A DNA stretch of 64,000 nt from positions 62,001 through 126,000 of the forward strand of contig CAIKZO010000077.1 in NCBI GenBank assembly GCA_903832005.1, in the 5' to 3' direction. A model generated the notes under the pieces. It was not told the origin of the DNA. It made no database searches and worked only from the letters and a program-made list of their open reading frames with translations. This DNA is from Enhydrobacter aerosaccus (GTDB lineage: Bacteria; Pseudomonadota; Alphaproteobacteria; Reyranellales; Reyranellaceae). The translations under genes and the position numbers were made by a program. Below, piece by piece: positions 1 through 9,721 of the stretch (within the stretch, counting starts at the first letter, position 1; every line of letters starts with the position of its first letter).

Positions 1-1
1 C

Positions 2-540
2 GACTTCAAGGACATCCTGGGCTACTCCGTGCAGGCCGACACGACGCGCGCCGCGCTGTGCTTTGCCTCCGCGCTGGCGCTGGCAATCTTCCTGGTGATC
101 TCGGGCGCGATCATCGGTTCGCGCTTCGGCACGGCGCTGATCGCGGTGCGCGACGCCGAGAGCCGCATGCGCTTCCTGGGCTACCGCGCCGAGACCTACA
201 AGCTCTTCGTCTTCGTGCTGTCGGCGGCGATGGCGGGCATCGCGGGCGCGCTCTACGTGCCGCAGATCGGCATCATCAACCCCAGCGAATTCGCGCCCGG
301 CAACTCGATCGAGGCGGTGCTGTGGGTCGCCGTCGGCGGCCGCGGCACCCTGATCGGGCCGGTGATCGGCGCCTTCATCGTCAACTTCGCCAAGACCTAT
401 CTCACCGGCGCGCTGCCCGAAGTCTGGCTGTTTGCGCTCGGCGCCCTGTTCATCGTCGTCACCCTGTTCCTGCCCAAGGGTGTCGTCGGCCTGTGGGCCC
501 AGCTGCGTGCCCGCAACCTCGCGAGGAAGGCGACCGCGGC

Positions 541-544
<4 letters not shown>
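2..544 (+). CDS. urtC: Urea ABC transporter permease UrtC, 3' part
   Basis: This is the C-terminal half of a branched-chain-amino-acid-type (LivM-like) inner-membrane permease, about 180 residues. The reading frame is open at the left edge of the window, so the true start lies outside. Several hydrophobic segments are visible, and the conserved permease region includes RDAESRMRFLGY followed by YKLFVFVLSAAMAGIAGAL, the coupling-loop area that contacts the ATPases. It ends in an ATGA overlap with the next gene. The two ATPases that follow are of the Urt type, which identifies this subunit as UrtC of a high-affinity urea importer. The binding protein UrtA and permease UrtB should lie just upstream of the window. 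Confidence 0.9.
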
Positions 545-1295
<751 letters not shown>

Positions 1296-1299
<4 letters not shown>

Positions 1300-1997
1300 C
1301 CATGCTGAAGGTCGAGAACGTCAACCTCTTCTACGGTGCCGCCCAGGCGCTGCGCGGCGTGTCGCTCACCGCCACCATCGGCCGGGTGACCTGCCTGCTG
1401 GGCCGCAACGGCGTCGGCAAGACCAGCCTGCTGCGCGCCATCTCCGGCCTGCAGCCGATCGCCTCGGGCTCGATCGCGCTCGACGGCAAGGACGTCTCGA
1501 AATTGCCGGCCTACGAGCGCGCGCGGCTTGGCGTGGCGCTCGTGCCGCAGGGCCGCGAGATCTTCTCGCTGCTCACGGTGAAGGAGAACCTCGAGACCGG
1601 CTTCGCTCCCGTGAAGCGCGAGTTCAAGAAGGTCCCCGACGAGGTGTTCGAGCTCTTCCCCGTGCTGCAGACAATGCTGCGCCGCCGCGGCGGCGACCTG
1701 TCGGGCGGCCAGCAGCAGCAGCTCGCGATCGGCCGCGCGCTGACCATGCGGCCGAAGCTCCTCGTGCTCGACGAGCCGACCGAAGGCATCCAGCCATCGG
1801 TCATCAAGGACATCGGCCGCGCCATCACCTATCTGCGCAACCGCGGCGACATGGCGATCCTGCTGGTCGAGCAGTATCTCGAATTCGCCCACGAGCTGGC
1901 CGACGATTTCGCCGTCATGGACCGCGGTGAGGTCGTGATGTCCGGCACCCGCGAGACCTTCGACGCCGATGCCGTCCGCAAGCACATGACGGTGTGA
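1296..1997 (+). CDS. urtE: Urea ABC transporter ATP-binding protein UrtE
   Basis: This is the second cytoplasmic ATPase of the urea importer, 233 residues. Walker A is GRNGVGKTS, the signature is LSGGQQQQLAIGRAL, and Walker B runs into LLVLDEPTEGIQPSVI. The sequence EPTEGIQPSVIKDI is a hallmark of UrtE. The start at 1296 overlaps the urtD stop; a second ATG two codons later would also fit. It is the last gene of the operon: a minus-strand gene ends only four bases beyond its stop. No urease gene follows in the window, so urea may be broken down by enzymes encoded elsewhere. Confidence 0.93.
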
Positions 1998-2001
1998 GCA
2001 G

Positions 2002-2589
2002 CTATTCCCCAATAAGAGAGAGCGATTTGTGAATGCGCTCTATGGTGCTCGTATTTTGCCGATCCGGTGAAATAGGGCACAGGATCTGGAGAAGCTGGGT
2101 ATCTCTTGGAACCAGCAACACATCAAGTGTGAGGAAGATTTCCGGTCCAACACGAACGCCGGATTTGATGACAAAATGCATCGCGGGCACGGAATCGACA
2201 GCGGTCTTCTCCTCTGACTCGATCGAGCCAATCTTGACTGCAAAATCGCGCATCCTGCGAAATCGCGCTTCCGCTACGTCGGCGTGTCCTTTGATGATGT
2301 TGTCGAACCTCACCATATAGAGATCATGGTCGTTGACGATGACTCGCGCGGCATAGCTTCGAACGTTCGGCGTGACAGGCGATGGTTGAACAGCTTCGAG
2401 CTTTGGTGACCCGGGAAGCTCAATCCGAAATCCACCGTTATCAGGCTTGAATTCTGTCCATGCTTCTTGTGCCAGCACAGGTCGCGGAGTGATCGGCAGC
2501 AAGGCGAGCGCCACAAGAAGTCCGAGCTTGGCCAGGCGTTTCAGCCCTGTCGCTCTTGAGCTTCGGTGGAGAGTTAAGGGTTGGCGCAT
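2002..2589 (-). CDS. Secreted protein of unknown function (LPG-motif family, copy 1)
   Basis: This is a 195-residue protein with a clear signal peptide: an arginine-containing N-terminus, the hydrophobic stretch LGLLVALALLPI and a cleavage-like VLAQ. The mature part begins with FKPDNGGFRIELPGSPK and continues as alternating strand-like segments (YAARVIVNDHDLYMVRF) ending in IERIHKSLSL. I chose ATG 2589 because longer versions add a non-hydrophobic leader in front of the signal peptide. The layout of N-terminal signal, F-x-(V/I)-x-(L/M)-P-G-x-P motif, central beta region and final short helix resembles the gene at 40082, which in turn resembles the one at 40627. The function is unknown. It is probably periplasmic. 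It converges with urtE. Confidence 0.75.
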   Translation of the reverse strand: MRQPLTLHRSSRATGLKRLAKLGLLVALALLPITPRPVLAQEAWTEFKPDNGGFRIELPGSPKLEAVQPSPVTPNVRSYAARVIVNDHDLYMVRFDNIIKGHADVAEARFRRMRDFAVKIGSIESEEKTAVDSVPAMHFVIKSGVRVGPEIFLTLDVLLVPRDTQLLQILCPISPDRQNTSTIERIHKSLSLIGE

Positions 2590-3012
2590 CGGAGTATTGG
2601 TAAGGGGCCCGGCCGGTAATTCAACTATTAAGGGGCATCGTATTGCGGGTTTTGCCGCGGCCTCTCGACGTGGGCGGCAGTAACGACCGTAAGTCGGGAT
2701 TCGCGCCGACTGGCCTAAAATGGCGGGATGCCGATCCGCGCACCCTGTCATCCCGAGCGAAGCGAGGGACCTTTATCTCCCTCCACGCAAAGGTCCCTCG
2801 CTGCGCTCGGGATGACAGGGGGCCAAAGCAACGTTCCCTTAAATCTTGCTTATTTAAAGCGTTACCGCGAGGTAACTGCCGCGCCTGACCCCGCCAGCGG
2901 CGTCTTACGCCGACGGAGGGGCACATGCGGGAACCGGGAAGAATCCCCTAAAATCCTTATACCATCGGCATCTGACATTTCCCGATCGGTCGGGAAACGG
3001 CGGGAAAACGTC
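2590..3012. other. 423-bp intergenic region between two minus-strand genes
   Basis: No credible coding sequence lies here; the open frames in it are shadows of the repeat. Positions 2743-2820 hold a long imperfect-palindrome repeat, listed separately. The stretch around 2830-2960 is AT-richer than its surroundings and could carry the promoter of the gene at 2589, although I see no convincing -35/-10 pair. Confidence 0.6.
2743..2820. repeat. Long inverted repeat (REP-like hairpin)
   Basis: The left arm is at 2743-2774 and the right arm at 2789-2820. The 32-base arms are complementary except at one position and are separated by a 14-base loop. The core of each arm reads TCATCCCGAGCG and GCGAGGGACC. 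It resembles intergenic hairpin repeats of the type TCATCCCGAGCGAAGCGAGG that occur in many copies in some GC-rich genomes. A degenerate relative lies at 19271-19363. It could be a REP or MITE-like element, and its transcript would fold into a very stable stem. Confidence 0.85.
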
Positions 3013-4716
3013 CTAGTGCGGCGCCTGGGCTCCGCGGACGAGCTTGCCGGGCAGCGCGCCGGTCAGTTCGTCGTTGTGCACGGTCTCGACGCCGGCGTTG
3101 AAGGTGTGGCGATAGCCGGTGGCGCGCTGGATCAGGCGGCGGCCGCCGGCGGGAAGATCGTAGACGACTTCGGGGCGCTTCAGGCTGAGCGCGTCGAAGT
3201 CGATCACGTTGATGTCGGCCTTGTGGCCGGGCGCCAGCAGGCCGCGGTCGAGCAGGCCGTAGGCCTCGGCGGTGCCGCGCGTCTGCTTGGCGATCAGGTA
3301 TTCGAGACCGAGCTTCGGCCCGCGCGTGCGGTCGCGACCCCACAGAGTGAGGAGCGAGGTGGGCGAAGAGGCGTCGCAGATCACGCCGACATGCGCGCCA
3401 CCGTCGGCCACGCCCAGCACGCTGCCCGGATCGGTGATCATGTCGTGCACCACATCGAGATTGCCGTAGGCATAGTTCTCGAACGGCAGCATCAGCAGGC
3501 CCTTGCCGCCGTCGGCCATGATCGCGTCGAGGGCGACTTCCTGCGGCGTGCGGCCGGTGCGTTGCGCGATGGCGGCAATCGAGTTCGCGCTATCGGGCTC
3601 GTAGTCGGGCCGGGCGCCGATCGGGAACATCTTGTGGAACGACTCGCCCATGTAGGCCGGTGCGTCGGCGGCACGCGGCGCCGTGAGGCGGCGGCGCAGG
3701 TCGGCATCGGCCTGCAGACGCGCATAGCGCGCGGCCGGCGAGAGATCGCGGATCTCGCGCCACACCGGATGCGCCGCAAAGGGATGCACCGTCGTCTCGA
3801 GGCCCAGGATCACGCCGATCGGGCGCGAGCCCACCTGCGCGTTGGCAACACGGCCGCTGCGGCGCACGGCGTTCACCTGGTCGAGCGTCTGGCGCCACAG
3901 GTTCGGACTGGCGTCGACCTGGACCAGCAACACGGAGAGCGGGCGCCCCGCGAGTTTAGCCGCGGCGTCGAGCGCTTCGAACTCGCCGGGACCGAAGTCG
4001 GAATTCACCTGGAGGACGCCCTTGCCCGCGCGCTTCATGCCTTCGGCCAGTGCGAGCAGTTCGGCTTCACGGGCGCTGAGCGACGGGGTGAAGCTGCCGT
4101 CGCGCGCCTTGTGCTTGGTGGTGCGCGAGGTCGTCACGCCCATCGCGCCCGCGTCGAGCGCTTCGGCCACCAGCCGCGTCATCTCCTCGCGCTCGCCCTG
4201 GTCGGGCACCTCGGCGTGGTTCGCGCCGCGCTCGCCCATCACGTAGAAGCGCAGCGCGCCGTGCGGCAGTTGGGCGGCCACGTCGACGGTGCGGGTCATC
4301 GAACCCAGCGCGTCGAGATAGTCGCCGAAAGATTCCCAGTTGAACTTCACGCCCTCGCTCAGGACCGTGCCGGGAATATCCTCGACGCCTTCCATCAGGT
4401 TGATCAGGTAGGCCGACTTGCCGGGCCGCACCGGTGCGAAGCCGACGCCGCAATTGCCGAACACCGTCGTGGTGACGCCATGCCAGGAGGAGGGCGTGAT
4501 GAACGGGTCCCAGGTCGCCTGGCCGTCGTAGTGGGTATGGATGTCGACGAAGCCCGGGGCGACGATAAGCCCGCCGGCCTCGATCTCGCGTTTGGCCGGT
4601 CCGAGTCTCGGGCCGACCTCCGCGATCCTGCCCTCCTGGACGGCCACGTCGGCCACTTTGCGGGGCTGGCCGGAGCCATCGATCACGGTGCCATTTCGGA
4701 TAACGAGGTCAAACAT
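3013..4716 (-). CDS. N-acyl-D-amino-acid deacylase family amidohydrolase
   Basis: This is a 567-residue cytoplasmic metal-dependent amidohydrolase. The N-terminal IRNGTVIDGSG strand and VAPGFVDIHTHYDGQ give the HxH metal motif near residue 60. GNCGVGFAPV carries the cysteine typical of D-aminoacylases, and GVADGGAHVGVICD supplies the late aspartate. The C-terminal PGHKADINVID strand closes the small beta domain. Length and motifs fit the D-aminoacylase/N-acyl-D-glutamate deacylase group (about 480-570 residues), which hydrolyses N-acylated D-amino acids. Substrate choice cannot be read from the sequence. It is divergently transcribed from the old-yellow-enzyme gene at 4795, with 78 bases between them. 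Confidence 0.85.
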   Translation of the reverse strand: MFDLVIRNGTVIDGSGQPRKVADVAVQEGRIAEVGPRLGPAKREIEAGGLIVAPGFVDIHTHYDGQATWDPFITPSSWHGVTTTVFGNCGVGFAPVRPGKSAYLINLMEGVEDIPGTVLSEGVKFNWESFGDYLDALGSMTRTVDVAAQLPHGALRFYVMGERGANHAEVPDQGEREEMTRLVAEALDAGAMGVTTSRTTKHKARDGSFTPSLSAREAELLALAEGMKRAGKGVLQVNSDFGPGEFEALDAAAKLAGRPLSVLLVQVDASPNLWRQTLDQVNAVRRSGRVANAQVGSRPIGVILGLETTVHPFAAHPVWREIRDLSPAARYARLQADADLRRRLTAPRAADAPAYMGESFHKMFPIGARPDYEPDSANSIAAIAQRTGRTPQEVALDAIMADGGKGLLMLPFENYAYGNLDVVHDMITDPGSVLGVADGGAHVGVICDASSPTSLLTLWGRDRTRGPKLGLEYLIAKQTRGTAEAYGLLDRGLLAPGHKADINVIDFDALSLKRPEVVYDLPAGGRRLIQRATGYRHTFNAGVETVHNDELTGALPGKLVRGAQAPH

Positions 4717-4794
4717 GGGCGAAGGATAGGCTTCAGACCGGTTGCCGGTCTATGTTGCGGGCCAGAAATCATCATCCTTTTGGGGAACTGACCC

Positions 4795-5943
4795 TTGCAA
4801 AAGCCACTGCTCTTCACGCCCTTCAAGATGCGCGGCGTCGTCGCCGCGAACCGTACAGTCGTCTCGCCGATGGTCCAGTACCGGGCTACGGACGGGCTGG
4901 TGAACGACTATCACATCGTCCATCTCGGCAAGTTCGCGCTGGGCAAGTTCGGCATCGTTTTCACGGAAAACTGTGCCGTCGTGCCGGAAGGCCGTGTCAC
5001 GCAAGGCGATCTCGGCCTGTGGGATGACAGCCAGATCGAGGGCCACAAGCGCCTGACGCGCTTCCTGCAGCAGGAAGGCGCCCTTGCCGCCACCCAGATC
5101 ACCCATGCCGGCCGCAAAGCGTCGTCACCGCGCCAGTTCGACAGACCCGACGAGTTCGGGCCCAAAGAAGCAGGCTGGCAGCCGTGGCAGGTCTATGGAC
5201 CGTCTGCGCTCCCCGCCGGCGAGCGTTACTCGACGTCGCCGTTGGCGCTCGATGTGGCGCAAATGGACACGATCGTGAAGAAGTTCGGCGAGGCGGCGCG
5301 CCGTGCCGATGCCGCGGGCTACGACATCGTCGAGATCCATGGTGCGCACGGCTACCTGCTGGCGCAGTTCCTCTCGCCGCTCAGCAACAAGCGCAACGAC
5401 CAGTTCGGTGGCGACCGCGCCGGCCGCATGAAGTTTCCGCTCGCGGCCGCCAAGGCCGTGCGTGAGAACTGGCCGGAGCACAAGCCGATGTTCATCCGCG
5501 TCTCGGCGGTCGACGGTGGCGGCGGCTGGGATGTCGACGACACCGTAGCCTATGCGCAGGAACTGCGCGCGCTGGGCATCGATGTGATCGACACCTCGTC
5601 GGGCGGACTCGCGGGGCTGTCGACGGCGGCGCCGATCAAGCGCTCGCTGGGCTTCCAGGTGCCGTTCGCGGCCGCGGTGAAGCGCGGCGCGGACATCCCG
5701 ACCATGGCGGTGGGCCTGATCCTCGACGGGCCGCAGGCGGAAGCGATCCTGCAGGCGGGCGATGCCGACCTGATCGCGATCGGCCGTCAGGCGCTCTACA
5801 ATCCGTTCTGGCCGGTGCATGCCGCGCAGGAGCTGGGCCACGACACCAAGTTCGAGATGTGGAATCCCGAGTACGGTTGGTGGCTCGACAAGCGCAAGAA
5901 CAACCTGCCGCCGGAGCGGGCGGCGACAGGACACGTGAAATGA
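4795..5943 (+). CDS. NADH:flavin oxidoreductase, old yellow enzyme family (YqjM-like)
   Basis: This is a 382-residue FMN-dependent TIM-barrel oxidoreductase that should reduce activated C=C bonds, for example in enoates, enones or enoyl-CoA. TPFKMRGVVAANRTVVSPM is the usual N-terminal strand. THAGRKAS, the HGAHGYLLAQFLSPLSN segment with the substrate-binding His pair, and FGGDRAGRMKF are characteristic of the YqjM/thermophilic-like class. It starts at TTG 4795, preceded by GGGGA; no better start exists because the conserved first strand follows at once. Its stop overlaps the CoA-transferase start (ATGA), so it begins a co-transcribed run of aromatic or acyl-CoA catabolic genes. Confidence 0.88.
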   Translation: MQKPLLFTPFKMRGVVAANRTVVSPMVQYRATDGLVNDYHIVHLGKFALGKFGIVFTENCAVVPEGRVTQGDLGLWDDSQIEGHKRLTRFLQQEGALAATQITHAGRKASSPRQFDRPDEFGPKEAGWQPWQVYGPSALPAGERYSTSPLALDVAQMDTIVKKFGEAARRADAAGYDIVEIHGAHGYLLAQFLSPLSNKRNDQFGGDRAGRMKFPLAAAKAVRENWPEHKPMFIRVSAVDGGGGWDVDDTVAYAQELRALGIDVIDTSSGGLAGLSTAAPIKRSLGFQVPFAAAVKRGADIPTMAVGLILDGPQAEAILQAGDADLIAIGRQALYNPFWPVHAAQELGHDTKFEMWNPEYGWWLDKRKNNLPPERAATGHVK

Positions 5944-7151
5944 GCGGTATCCTCGCAGGCCTGCGCGTGATCGAGGGCTCGGCCTTCATTGCCGCGCCGA
6001 TGGCAGGCATGACGCTGGCACAGCTCGGCGCCGACGTGATCCGCTTCGACGATCTGAAAGGCGGACTCGACAGCGACCGTTGGCCGGTCACCAAGGACGG
6101 CGCCTCGATCTATTGGGCGGGCCTCAACAAGGGCAAGCGCTCGATCGCGGTCGACCTGCGCAGCCTGAAGGGACGCGAACTGCTCTCGGCATTGATCACC
6201 GCGCCGGGCGAGAACGCGGGCATCTTCTCGACCAACATGCCGGCGCGCGGCTGGCTCTCCTACGAAGAGCTGGCAAAGAAGCGTGCCGACCTGATCGCGC
6301 TCAACATCGTCGGCGACCGTCATGGCGCGGCGAACGTCGACTATACGGTGAACTCGATCACCGGGTTTCCGCTGGTCTCCGGTCCGGTGGGCCATCAGGG
6401 GCCGGTCAACAACGTGCTGCCGGCGTGGGACATCGCCACTGCCTATGCCGCGGCCATGGCGATCCTGGCGGCGGAACGGCATCGCCGCCTGACCGGCAAG
6501 GGCCAGCAGATCGTGCTGCCACTGCAGGACATGGCGCTCGCGGCCGTGTCGGCCACCGGCTACATCGGCGAAGCCGTCGTCAACAATGTCGACCGGCCGC
6601 GCTTCGGCAACGAGATCTTCGGCACCTTCGGTCGCGACTTCCGGACCAGGGACCGCAAGTACGTGATGGTCTGCATCTTCTCCGACCGTCATCTCGACGC
6701 GCTCGCCAAGGCCGGTGGCTTCGCCGAAGCGTTCGCTGCCATCGAGAAAAAGAAGGGTGTCGACCTCAAGCTCGAAGCAGACCGCTGGAACGCGCGTGCC
6801 GAGCTGGTCGCCGTGATCGAGCCGTGGGTCGCGAGCCTCTCGGCGGTGGACGTGGCGGCGGCGTTGAAGAAGGCGGGCGCGCTCTGGGCGCCGTACCAGA
6901 CCTTCCGCGAGCTTGCCGCCGACAAGGATGCGGTGTTGGAGAATCCGATGTTCACCGTACTCGACCAGCCCGGCATCGGCCGCTATCCCGTCGCCGCCTC
7001 GCCGGTCCAGTTCGCGGCGGTTGCACGGGAGAAGCCGGTGGCAGCGCCAACGCTCGGCCAGCACACCGACGAGATCCTGTCCGGTATCCTCGGCCTGTCC
7101 GGTGCCGAGATCGGCAAGTTGCACGACGAGAAGGTCGTTGGCGGCCGGTAA
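5940..7151 (+). CDS. CaiB/BaiF family CoA transferase (class III)
   Basis: This is a 403-residue class III CoA transferase, expected to move CoA between carboxylic acids through an aspartyl-CoA intermediate. LRVIEGSAFIAAPMAGM and LAQLGADVIRFDD are the usual Rossmann-like start. KGKRSIAVDLRS follows. The catalytic Asp is probably the one in LPAWDIATAYAAAMA. The ATG at 5940 overlaps the preceding stop. The gene lies between an ene-reductase and an FAD hydroxylase, which suggests that it activates an aromatic or unsaturated acid. The acid itself is not identifiable. The next gene begins inside its 3' end. Confidence 0.88.
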   Translation: MSGILAGLRVIEGSAFIAAPMAGMTLAQLGADVIRFDDLKGGLDSDRWPVTKDGASIYWAGLNKGKRSIAVDLRSLKGRELLSALITAPGENAGIFSTNMPARGWLSYEELAKKRADLIALNIVGDRHGAANVDYTVNSITGFPLVSGPVGHQGPVNNVLPAWDIATAYAAAMAILAAERHRRLTGKGQQIVLPLQDMALAAVSATGYIGEAVVNNVDRPRFGNEIFGTFGRDFRTRDRKYVMVCIFSDRHLDALAKAGGFAEAFAAIEKKKGVDLKLEADRWNARAELVAVIEPWVASLSAVDVAAALKKAGALWAPYQTFRELAADKDAVLENPMFTVLDQPGIGRYPVAASPVQFAAVAREKPVAAPTLGQHTDEILSGILGLSGAEIGKLHDEKVVGGR

Positions 7152-8328
7152 AATCCTGATCGCGGGCGGCGGCATCGGCGGGCTGGCGACGGCACTGGCG
7201 CTGGCGCAGAAGGGCATCGCCTCGCTGGTGCTGGAGAAGGCCTCGCAGTTGGGCGAGATCGGCGCCGGTATCCAGCTCGGGCCGAATGCCTTCCATTGCT
7301 TCGACCGGCTGGGCGTCGGCGAGGCGGCGCGCGGCATGGCCGTCTATATCGACCACCTGCGCCTGATGGATGCGATGGCAGACGGCGAGATCTGCCACAT
7401 CGACCTCGGCGAGGCGTTCCGCGCGCGCTACGGCAATCCCTATGCCGTCGTGCATCGCGGCGATCTGCATGGTGTGTTGCTGAAAGCCTGCCGCGAGCAT
7501 CCGTCGATAGAACTCGAAGTCAGCAGCGAGGTCACGGGCTATCTGCAGGACGGCCAAGTAAGTAACGAGGCGGTCACCGCGATTCTGGCCGATGGCCGGC
7601 GGATGCGCGGCGCGGCGCTGATCGGCGCCGACGGCCTGTGGTCGAATGTGCGCCGACAGCTCGTGGGCGACGGCGCGCCCCGCGTCTCAGGCCACACGAC
7701 CTATCGCTCGGTGATCCCGACCGAACAGATGCCGGAGGATTTGCGCTGGAACGCAGCGACCCTGTGGGCCGGTCCGAAGTGCCACATCGTCCACTACCCG
7801 CTGTCGGGCTGGAAAGTGTTCAACCTCGTCGTCACCTATCACAACGATGCGCCCGAGCCCGTGGCCGGCAAGCCAGTCGGCGTGGAGGAAGTGCGGCGCG
7901 GCTTCGCCCATGTCTGCGAGCGCGCCCAGACGATCATCCGCCACGGCATCGACTGGAAGATGTGGGTGCTGTGCGACCGCGATCCTGTCGACAAATGGAT
8001 CGACGGCAACGTGGCGCTGCTGGGCGATGCCGCGCACCCGATGCTGCAGTACATGGCGCAAGGCGCTTGCATGGCGATGGAGGATGGTGTGTGCCTGGCC
8101 GACGCACTTGCCACGCACGACACGATCGCCGCCGGCCTGGAGAACTATCGTGCGCGCCGTGTGCTGCGCACCGCGCGGGTGCAGCTCACTTCACGGGCGA
8201 TGGGCGACCACGTCTATCACCCGGCCGGCCCGCACGCGGCGCTGCGCAACGCGATCATGAGCGCCAAGAGCCAGGCCGAATGGTACGCGACGCTCGATTG
8301 GATCTACGGCGGCAACGGATTGGAGTGA
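7138..8328 (+). CDS. FAD-dependent aromatic hydroxylase (3-hydroxybenzoate 6-hydroxylase/salicylate hydroxylase-like)
   Basis: This is a 396-residue class A flavoprotein monooxygenase. The FAD motif is AGGGIGGLATALAL at the N-terminus, the DG motif is GADGLWSNVRRQ, and the GD motif is LLGDAAHPMLQYMAQG. The wording of the GD motif is typical of 3-hydroxybenzoate 6-hydroxylases and salicylate hydroxylases, which add OH to an aromatic acid using NAD(P)H and O2. The start is a TTG at 7138, overlapping the CoA-transferase gene by 14 bases and preceded by an AGAAGG Shine-Dalgarno; no ATG exists close to the FAD motif. No ring-cleavage dioxygenase lies nearby, so the downstream pathway is elsewhere. 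Confidence 0.87.
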   Translation: MAAGKILIAGGGIGGLATALALAQKGIASLVLEKASQLGEIGAGIQLGPNAFHCFDRLGVGEAARGMAVYIDHLRLMDAMADGEICHIDLGEAFRARYGNPYAVVHRGDLHGVLLKACREHPSIELEVSSEVTGYLQDGQVSNEAVTAILADGRRMRGAALIGADGLWSNVRRQLVGDGAPRVSGHTTYRSVIPTEQMPEDLRWNAATLWAGPKCHIVHYPLSGWKVFNLVVTYHNDAPEPVAGKPVGVEEVRRGFAHVCERAQTIIRHGIDWKMWVLCDRDPVDKWIDGNVALLGDAAHPMLQYMAQGACMAMEDGVCLADALATHDTIAAGLENYRARRVLRTARVQLTSRAMGDHVYHPAGPHAALRNAIMSAKSQAEWYATLDWIYGGNGLE

Positions 8329-8384
8329 AGACGCTTCGGTCCGGCCCGAAGTGTCGGGCGGCGGAAAGTACTTATCTCTACGGG

Positions 8385-9314
8385 ATGACCCAGCAGACCT
8401 TCCGTATCGACGCGACGGTCGATTGCCCGTCGCTTTTCGTCCGCCGCCAGCCGCGCCTCGGCGCGCCGGCGGTGCTTTATGTGCACGGCGCGACGTTCCC
8501 GTCGGCGCTGTCCGTCGGCTTCGACTTCGGTAATGGCCCTCGGTCGAAATCTTGGCTCGATGACTGGAACGCACGTGGCTTCGACGCCTGGGCCTTCGAC
8601 TTCGCGGGCTTTGGCGGCAGCGGCCGCCACGCCGCGATGGCCGGGCCGGCGGACGGGCACCCGCCGCTGTGCCGCGCGCCCGAGGCGGCACGGCAGGTCC
8701 TTTCGGTGCTCGACCTGATCCGGCGCGAGACCGGCCGGTCGAGGATCTCGCTGGTGGCGCATTCCTGGGGCGGGGCGCCCGCGGCCCTTTCCGCCATTTC
8801 CGCACCCGATATCGTGGACAGGCTCGTGCTGTTCGCGCCGATCGCGCCGCGCACTGGTGGGACGGTACCGACGGCGCTTCCCGCCTGGGCCGATGTCACC
8901 ACCGAGGCGCAGTACAAGCGCTTCGTCGAGGACGTGCCCCAGGGTCACGCGCCGGTGCTGGAAGGCTTCGATCGCTGGGCACCGGCCTATCTCGCGAGCG
9001 ATCCTGGTGCGGCCCGGCGTTCGCCGCCCGCTGTGCGCGTGCCCTATGGGCCGGCGGCCGACAATATCGAGGCGCGGGCGGGGCGCATCGCCTGGGATCC
9101 GGCCAGGATCAGCCAGCCGCTCACGATCGTGCGCGGTGCCTGGGACTCGCTCTGCCTCGACAAGGATGCCGCCGCCATCCTCGACGCGGCCATCGCCGCG
9201 CCGTCACGTCACGACCGCAAGCTGGACGCGGGCACCCACCTGATGCATCTCGAAACCGGCCGGCACGCTCTCTACGAAGCGGTCGGCCAAGCCCTGAAGG
9301 GAGAGACGTCATGA
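8385..9314 (+). CDS. Alpha/beta hydrolase
   Basis: This is a 309-residue alpha/beta-hydrolase-fold protein. VLYVHGATFPSAL carries the oxyanion-hole HG, and LVAHSWGG is the nucleophile elbow with the catalytic Ser. An acid around VRGAWDSLC and the final His in DAGTHLMHLE complete the triad. I chose ATG 8385 because translation upstream gives no homologous sequence. It lies 56 bases after the hydroxylase and overlaps the ABM gene at its 3' end, so it belongs to the same transcript. It may hydrolyse an ester or a C-C bond in the aromatic pathway. The substrate is unknown. Confidence 0.82.
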   Translation: MTQQTFRIDATVDCPSLFVRRQPRLGAPAVLYVHGATFPSALSVGFDFGNGPRSKSWLDDWNARGFDAWAFDFAGFGGSGRHAAMAGPADGHPPLCRAPEAARQVLSVLDLIRRETGRSRISLVAHSWGGAPAALSAISAPDIVDRLVLFAPIAPRTGGTVPTALPAWADVTTEAQYKRFVEDVPQGHAPVLEGFDRWAPAYLASDPGAARRSPPAVRVPYGPAADNIEARAGRIAWDPARISQPLTIVRGAWDSLCLDKDAAAILDAAIAAPSRHDRKLDAGTHLMHLETGRHALYEAVGQALKGETS

Positions 9315-9655
9315 TCGCCGTGATCTTCGAAGTGTGGCCCGCTGACGGCCGCAAGCAGACCTATCTCGACATCGCCGCTTCGCTGAAGCCGGAGCTGGAA
9401 AAGATCGACGGCTTCATCTCGATCGAGCGCTTCCAGAGCCTGGTCGACGAGACCAAGCTGCTCTCGCTCTCCTTCTGGCGCGACGAGGCCGCCGTGCAGG
9501 CGTGGCGCAATCTCGAGCACCATCGCCAGGCGCAGGCGGCCGGCCGCGGCGGCGTGCTGCGCGATTACCGGCTGCGCGTGGCCAGTGTCCTGCGCGACTA
9601 CGGCATGAAGGAGCGTTCCGAGGCGCCGAAGGATTCCCGTGCCGCCAATGGGTAA
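9311..9655 (+). CDS. Antibiotic biosynthesis monooxygenase (ABM) domain protein
   Basis: This is a small 114-residue ferredoxin-like alpha+beta barrel protein. MIAVIFEVWPADGRKQTYLDI is the first strand and helix, DGFISIERFQS follows, and the segment LLSLSFWRDEAAVQAWRNLE carries the W-x-D-EAAVxAWR pattern of the ABM superfamily. Such proteins act as cofactor-free monooxygenases, haem-degrading enzymes or stress proteins. The ATG at 9311 overlaps the hydrolase stop (ATGA). It ends the operon that starts at 4795. The position next to an aromatic hydroxylase suggests quinone or hydroxyquinone handling, which is an inference. Confidence 0.82.
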   Translation: MIAVIFEVWPADGRKQTYLDIAASLKPELEKIDGFISIERFQSLVDETKLLSLSFWRDEAAVQAWRNLEHHRQAQAAGRGGVLRDYRLRVASVLRDYGMKERSEAPKDSRAANG

Positions 9656-9721
9656 CGAAAGCTACGGCATGGCCAAGGAATGTTTGCGCGACCCGGTCCG
9701 GCGATCCGCTAAGGTCTGGCC

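Noticed and set aside
2728..4791. A plus-strand open frame of about 690 codons opposite the D-aminoacylase
   Set aside because: The opposite strand carries a full amidohydrolase, and the plus-strand frame begins inside the hairpin repeat.
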